From assembly GCF_007672725.1 (NCBI RefSeq), contig NZ_VDTC01000005.1, forward strand, positions 124,001-188,000: a DNA stretch of 64,000 nt. Reading direction: 5' to 3'. Each line of letters starts with the position of its first letter. The stretch's first letter is position 1. The position numbers and the translations under genes were made by a program. The stretch comes from Corynebacterium aurimucosum ATCC 700975 (GTDB taxonomy: Bacteria > Actinomycetota > Actinomycetes > Mycobacteriales > Mycobacteriaceae). The notes below the pieces were generated by a model. That model was not told the DNA's origin. It ran no database searches and saw only the letters and a list, made by a program, of their open reading frames with translations. Below, in pieces: positions 62,117 through 64,000 of this stretch.

Positions 62117-62913
62117 TTTCTACCCCGCACTTCACCTTCGACGACGGCCTCACGCACGGCCTCGTCGGCCCCAACGGCATTGGCAAGACCACCTTGCTGC
62201 GCAAGATTGCTGGCCAGCTCGGCGGCTCCGGCATCAAAGTCGACGGCGACAAGCCCTACGACAATGAAAAAGTCCTCAACAAGGTTGTCCTCATGGGCAT
62301 AGATAACCCACTGCCTGAAGGTTGGAACGTGAAGAAGATCTTCACCGTGGCAAGCCTGCGCTGGCCCACGTGGAGCACAGCGCGCGCTGAGGAGCTGGTC
62401 GAGCGCTTCGAGCTTCCAATGAAGAATTACTCGGGCCTTTCCCGCGGGCAGAAGTCCGCAGCGAGCTTCATTGTTGCGGTGGCCTCGGGGGTGCCATACA
62501 TGCTTCTCGACGAACCCTATCTCGGCCTCGACGCCGCCAAGCGGGAGGTATTCTACGACGTCTTGCGTGAAGAGCACGGCCGCACCATTATCGTCTCCAC
62601 CCATCACCTTAACGAGCTGTCTGGTTTGCTCGATACCGTGGCGCTGATGGGGGAGAACCCGCTGTCCGGTCCCATCGATGAGTTCATTGAGGGCGTCGTC
62701 CAGCTCACTGGCTCTGCCGAAACCCTCGATCGCGCGCTGGGGCGCCTGCAGCTCCCAGTGCTTGAGCGCGAAACCTCAGCCGTAGCAGACCGTGCGCTTG
62801 TCGACGCTCGCCCCAACCACACCGCCAACGTCTTCGACATGGCCCAAGAAATGGGGCTGCGTGCCACCGAGGTATCCCTTGAGCAGGCAGTTCTGGCATT
62901 AGGGGAGGCATGA
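62113..62913 (+). CDS. ABC transporter ATPase
   Basis: A 266-residue ATPase. Walker A is GPNGIGKTTLL only 19 residues from the start, so the amino end is shorter than usual. The signature is LSRGQKSAASF, Walker B YMLLDEPYLGLD and the switch His in IIVSTHHLNELSG. It overlaps both neighbours by four bases. With the downstream membrane protein it would export or sense a compound, possibly an antibiotic; this is inferred from the YtrA-type regulator. Confidence 0.9.
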   Translation: MISTPHFTFDDGLTHGLVGPNGIGKTTLLRKIAGQLGGSGIKVDGDKPYDNEKVLNKVVLMGIDNPLPEGWNVKKIFTVASLRWPTWSTARAEELVERFELPMKNYSGLSRGQKSAASFIVAVASGVPYMLLDEPYLGLDAAKREVFYDVLREEHGRTIIVSTHHLNELSGLLDTVALMGENPLSGPIDEFIEGVVQLTGSAETLDRALGRLQLPVLERETSAVADRALVDARPNHTANVFDMAQEMGLRATEVSLEQAVLALGEA

Positions 62914-63899
62914 TGAAGCTCTATAGGCATATGGCGCTGAGCTGGAACAGCTTCTTCTACGCCTTGTGGATTGTCATCCTTCCGGTGCTGGGAATGGGCC
63001 GTGGGCAAGGGTGGGCCATTGGTTACTCACTCTTTATGGTCCTTATGGTTTACCTTTCGCAGCCTGACTTCACGCGCTATCTGACCTTTGGGTTGAGCAC
63101 CCAGGTGTGGAATGGGCACCGGCGCATCAATGCTTCCCTGACGCTCTTTCTCATTCTGGTTAGCGCACCCTTCGCGTTTCCATGGTGGGTCCTCATCGCC
63201 CCGGTGCTCATGTGGGTGGTGTGCATGACGAAACGCTTTGAGCCATCACGACTGACCGCGAGCTCCCTCATCGTAGGCAGCGATGGTGATTCTTCGACGG
63301 GCTGGTTCTCAGCGTCCCCGGTCTCCCAGATTGTGTTGCGCCCTCAAGCCCGCGCGTGGATGTGGGCTGCATTCGGTATAGCCATCGCAACTGCGATAAA
63401 CATCGTGGTGAGCAAGCTGTGGGATACCGGCGTGGGCATCGTAGGTGTCATTGTTACGTTGATTGTCCTGCCGCTAGTTGCTGATTCAATCCGCAGCTCA
63501 CTCAAAGATGCAGTGGCCTTTGGGCTGCCGCGCGGTGCTTGGGCCAAGACCACTGTGCTGTGCACGGCAATCCCCGTGGTCCTATCGCTCGTGGCCGATC
63601 TGGTAGCGATGATGTGGACCGGCAATCCAGCCGGGTTCACCATCGTGTGTCTTGCTACAACGTCACTACTTTTAACTTTCGCCATTACCGACAAACTGAC
63701 GTGGCTTTACACAACTGCGCTAGCGGGAGCAATCGCCGTACTGTTCATAGCGTGGCTTATCAATCCCAGCGTTGCGATGGGGTGGACGCTCACAGGGATG
63801 GCAATCATCTACGTCGTGTGGGCTGCCGTATATCCCCGGATGGCGAAGAAGACCAACGTGTTTAGCCCGGGGCTCATGGGCTGGTTTGGGGCACGCTGA
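62910..63899 (+). CDS. ABC transporter membrane protein
   Basis: A 329-residue protein with about eight membrane helices (FFYALWIVILPVLGMG, LTLFLILVSAPFAFPWWVL, AAFGIAIATAINIVV, and four in the last 120 residues). It has no recognised family motif but follows the ATPase with a four-base overlap and completes the GntR-ATPase-permease operon. Confidence 0.8.
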   Translation: MMKLYRHMALSWNSFFYALWIVILPVLGMGRGQGWAIGYSLFMVLMVYLSQPDFTRYLTFGLSTQVWNGHRRINASLTLFLILVSAPFAFPWWVLIAPVLMWVVCMTKRFEPSRLTASSLIVGSDGDSSTGWFSASPVSQIVLRPQARAWMWAAFGIAIATAINIVVSKLWDTGVGIVGVIVTLIVLPLVADSIRSSLKDAVAFGLPRGAWAKTTVLCTAIPVVLSLVADLVAMMWTGNPAGFTIVCLATTSLLLTFAITDKLTWLYTTALAGAIAVLFIAWLINPSVAMGWTLTGMAIIYVVWAAVYPRMAKKTNVFSPGLMGWFGAR

Positions 63900-63938
63900 G
63901 AGCCAGCCCATGTCTGCGTAAAAAGCTTGTCTTTGTGT

Positions 63939-63990
63939 ACTTCAAGAAGGGGCAAAAACCTTCATTGAAGTGCATATTTGTGTTTTTTCA
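63939..63990 (+). terminator. Terminator of the GntR-ABC operon
   Basis: ACTTCAAGAAGG (63939-63950) pairs with CCTTC-A-TTGAAGT (63959-63971), 12 pairs with one bulged base, followed by ATATTTGTGTTTTTTC. Confidence 0.75.
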
Positions 63991-64000
63991 AGGCCGTGTG

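Noticed and set aside
1-64000. tRNA or rRNA genes
   Set aside because: No cloverleaf with GGTTCRANYCC arm or rRNA-like stretch was recognised by eye; a covariance search could still find one.

Overview
The window is high-GC, densely coded bacterial chromosome. Gene content and order point to the genus Corynebacterium or a close relative: a kdpFABC-kdpDE locus, a MetPS-type methionine/alanine importer, a divergent hrtBA/chrSA heme locus, a ponA-type PBP followed by a GT87 membrane glycosyltransferase, and then rpsF-ssb-rplI-dnaB. Many promoters place a TANNNT -10 hexamer 6-9 bases before an ATG or GTG without a ribosome binding site, i.e. leaderless transcription, which is common in this group. 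I cannot name the species from the sequence alone. No tRNA, rRNA, CRISPR array or intact insertion sequence was seen.

Layout. 1-15.9 kb is accessory: a partial aldehyde dehydrogenase, a zeta-toxin module, a CmtR/P-type ATPase metal pair, a decayed HigBA module (toxin broken, antitoxin intact), ArfB, a decayed Fic gene, a Schlafen-type AlbA_2/ATPase regulator behind a striking array of CAATG boxes, a MOSC protein, an 847-residue unknown protein, an HTH/Fic module under two HipB-like operators, a CueP-like copper lipoprotein, PhnA, and a Phd/PIN module. 16-22 kb holds leuS, an unknown protein and an FAD dehydrogenase. 22-32.2 kb is potassium import (kdpFABC, kdpDE) behind an elaborate leader, then metPS. 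32-39 kb holds a quinone-oxidoreductase-like enzyme, a VanZ protein, a flavin monooxygenase and the heme-sensing/export locus. 39-46.5 kb is housekeeping repair and stress functions. 46.5-54.5 kb is cell wall synthesis and replication (PBP, GT87, rpsF-ssb-rplI-dnaB, with four DnaA boxes upstream of dnaB). 54.5-64 kb has an MFS transporter, the copA-copZ copper operon, a thioredoxin, PspA, an NYN-domain protein and a GntR-ABC operon cut close to the window end.

How genes work together. Two distant copper loci (the CueP-like lipoprotein at 14.1-14.7 kb and copZ-copA at 56.3-58.7 kb) carry the same ATACCCC-N3-GGGGTAT operator and probably form one regulon with a CsoR-type repressor outside the window. 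KdpDE probably acts on phased GTAAA boxes upstream of kdpFABC. ChrSA probably acts on GGTTGAG/TCAACC repeats between chrS and hrtB. The four toxin-antitoxin-like modules, two of them with visible decay nearby, mark the first 16 kb as the most plastic part.
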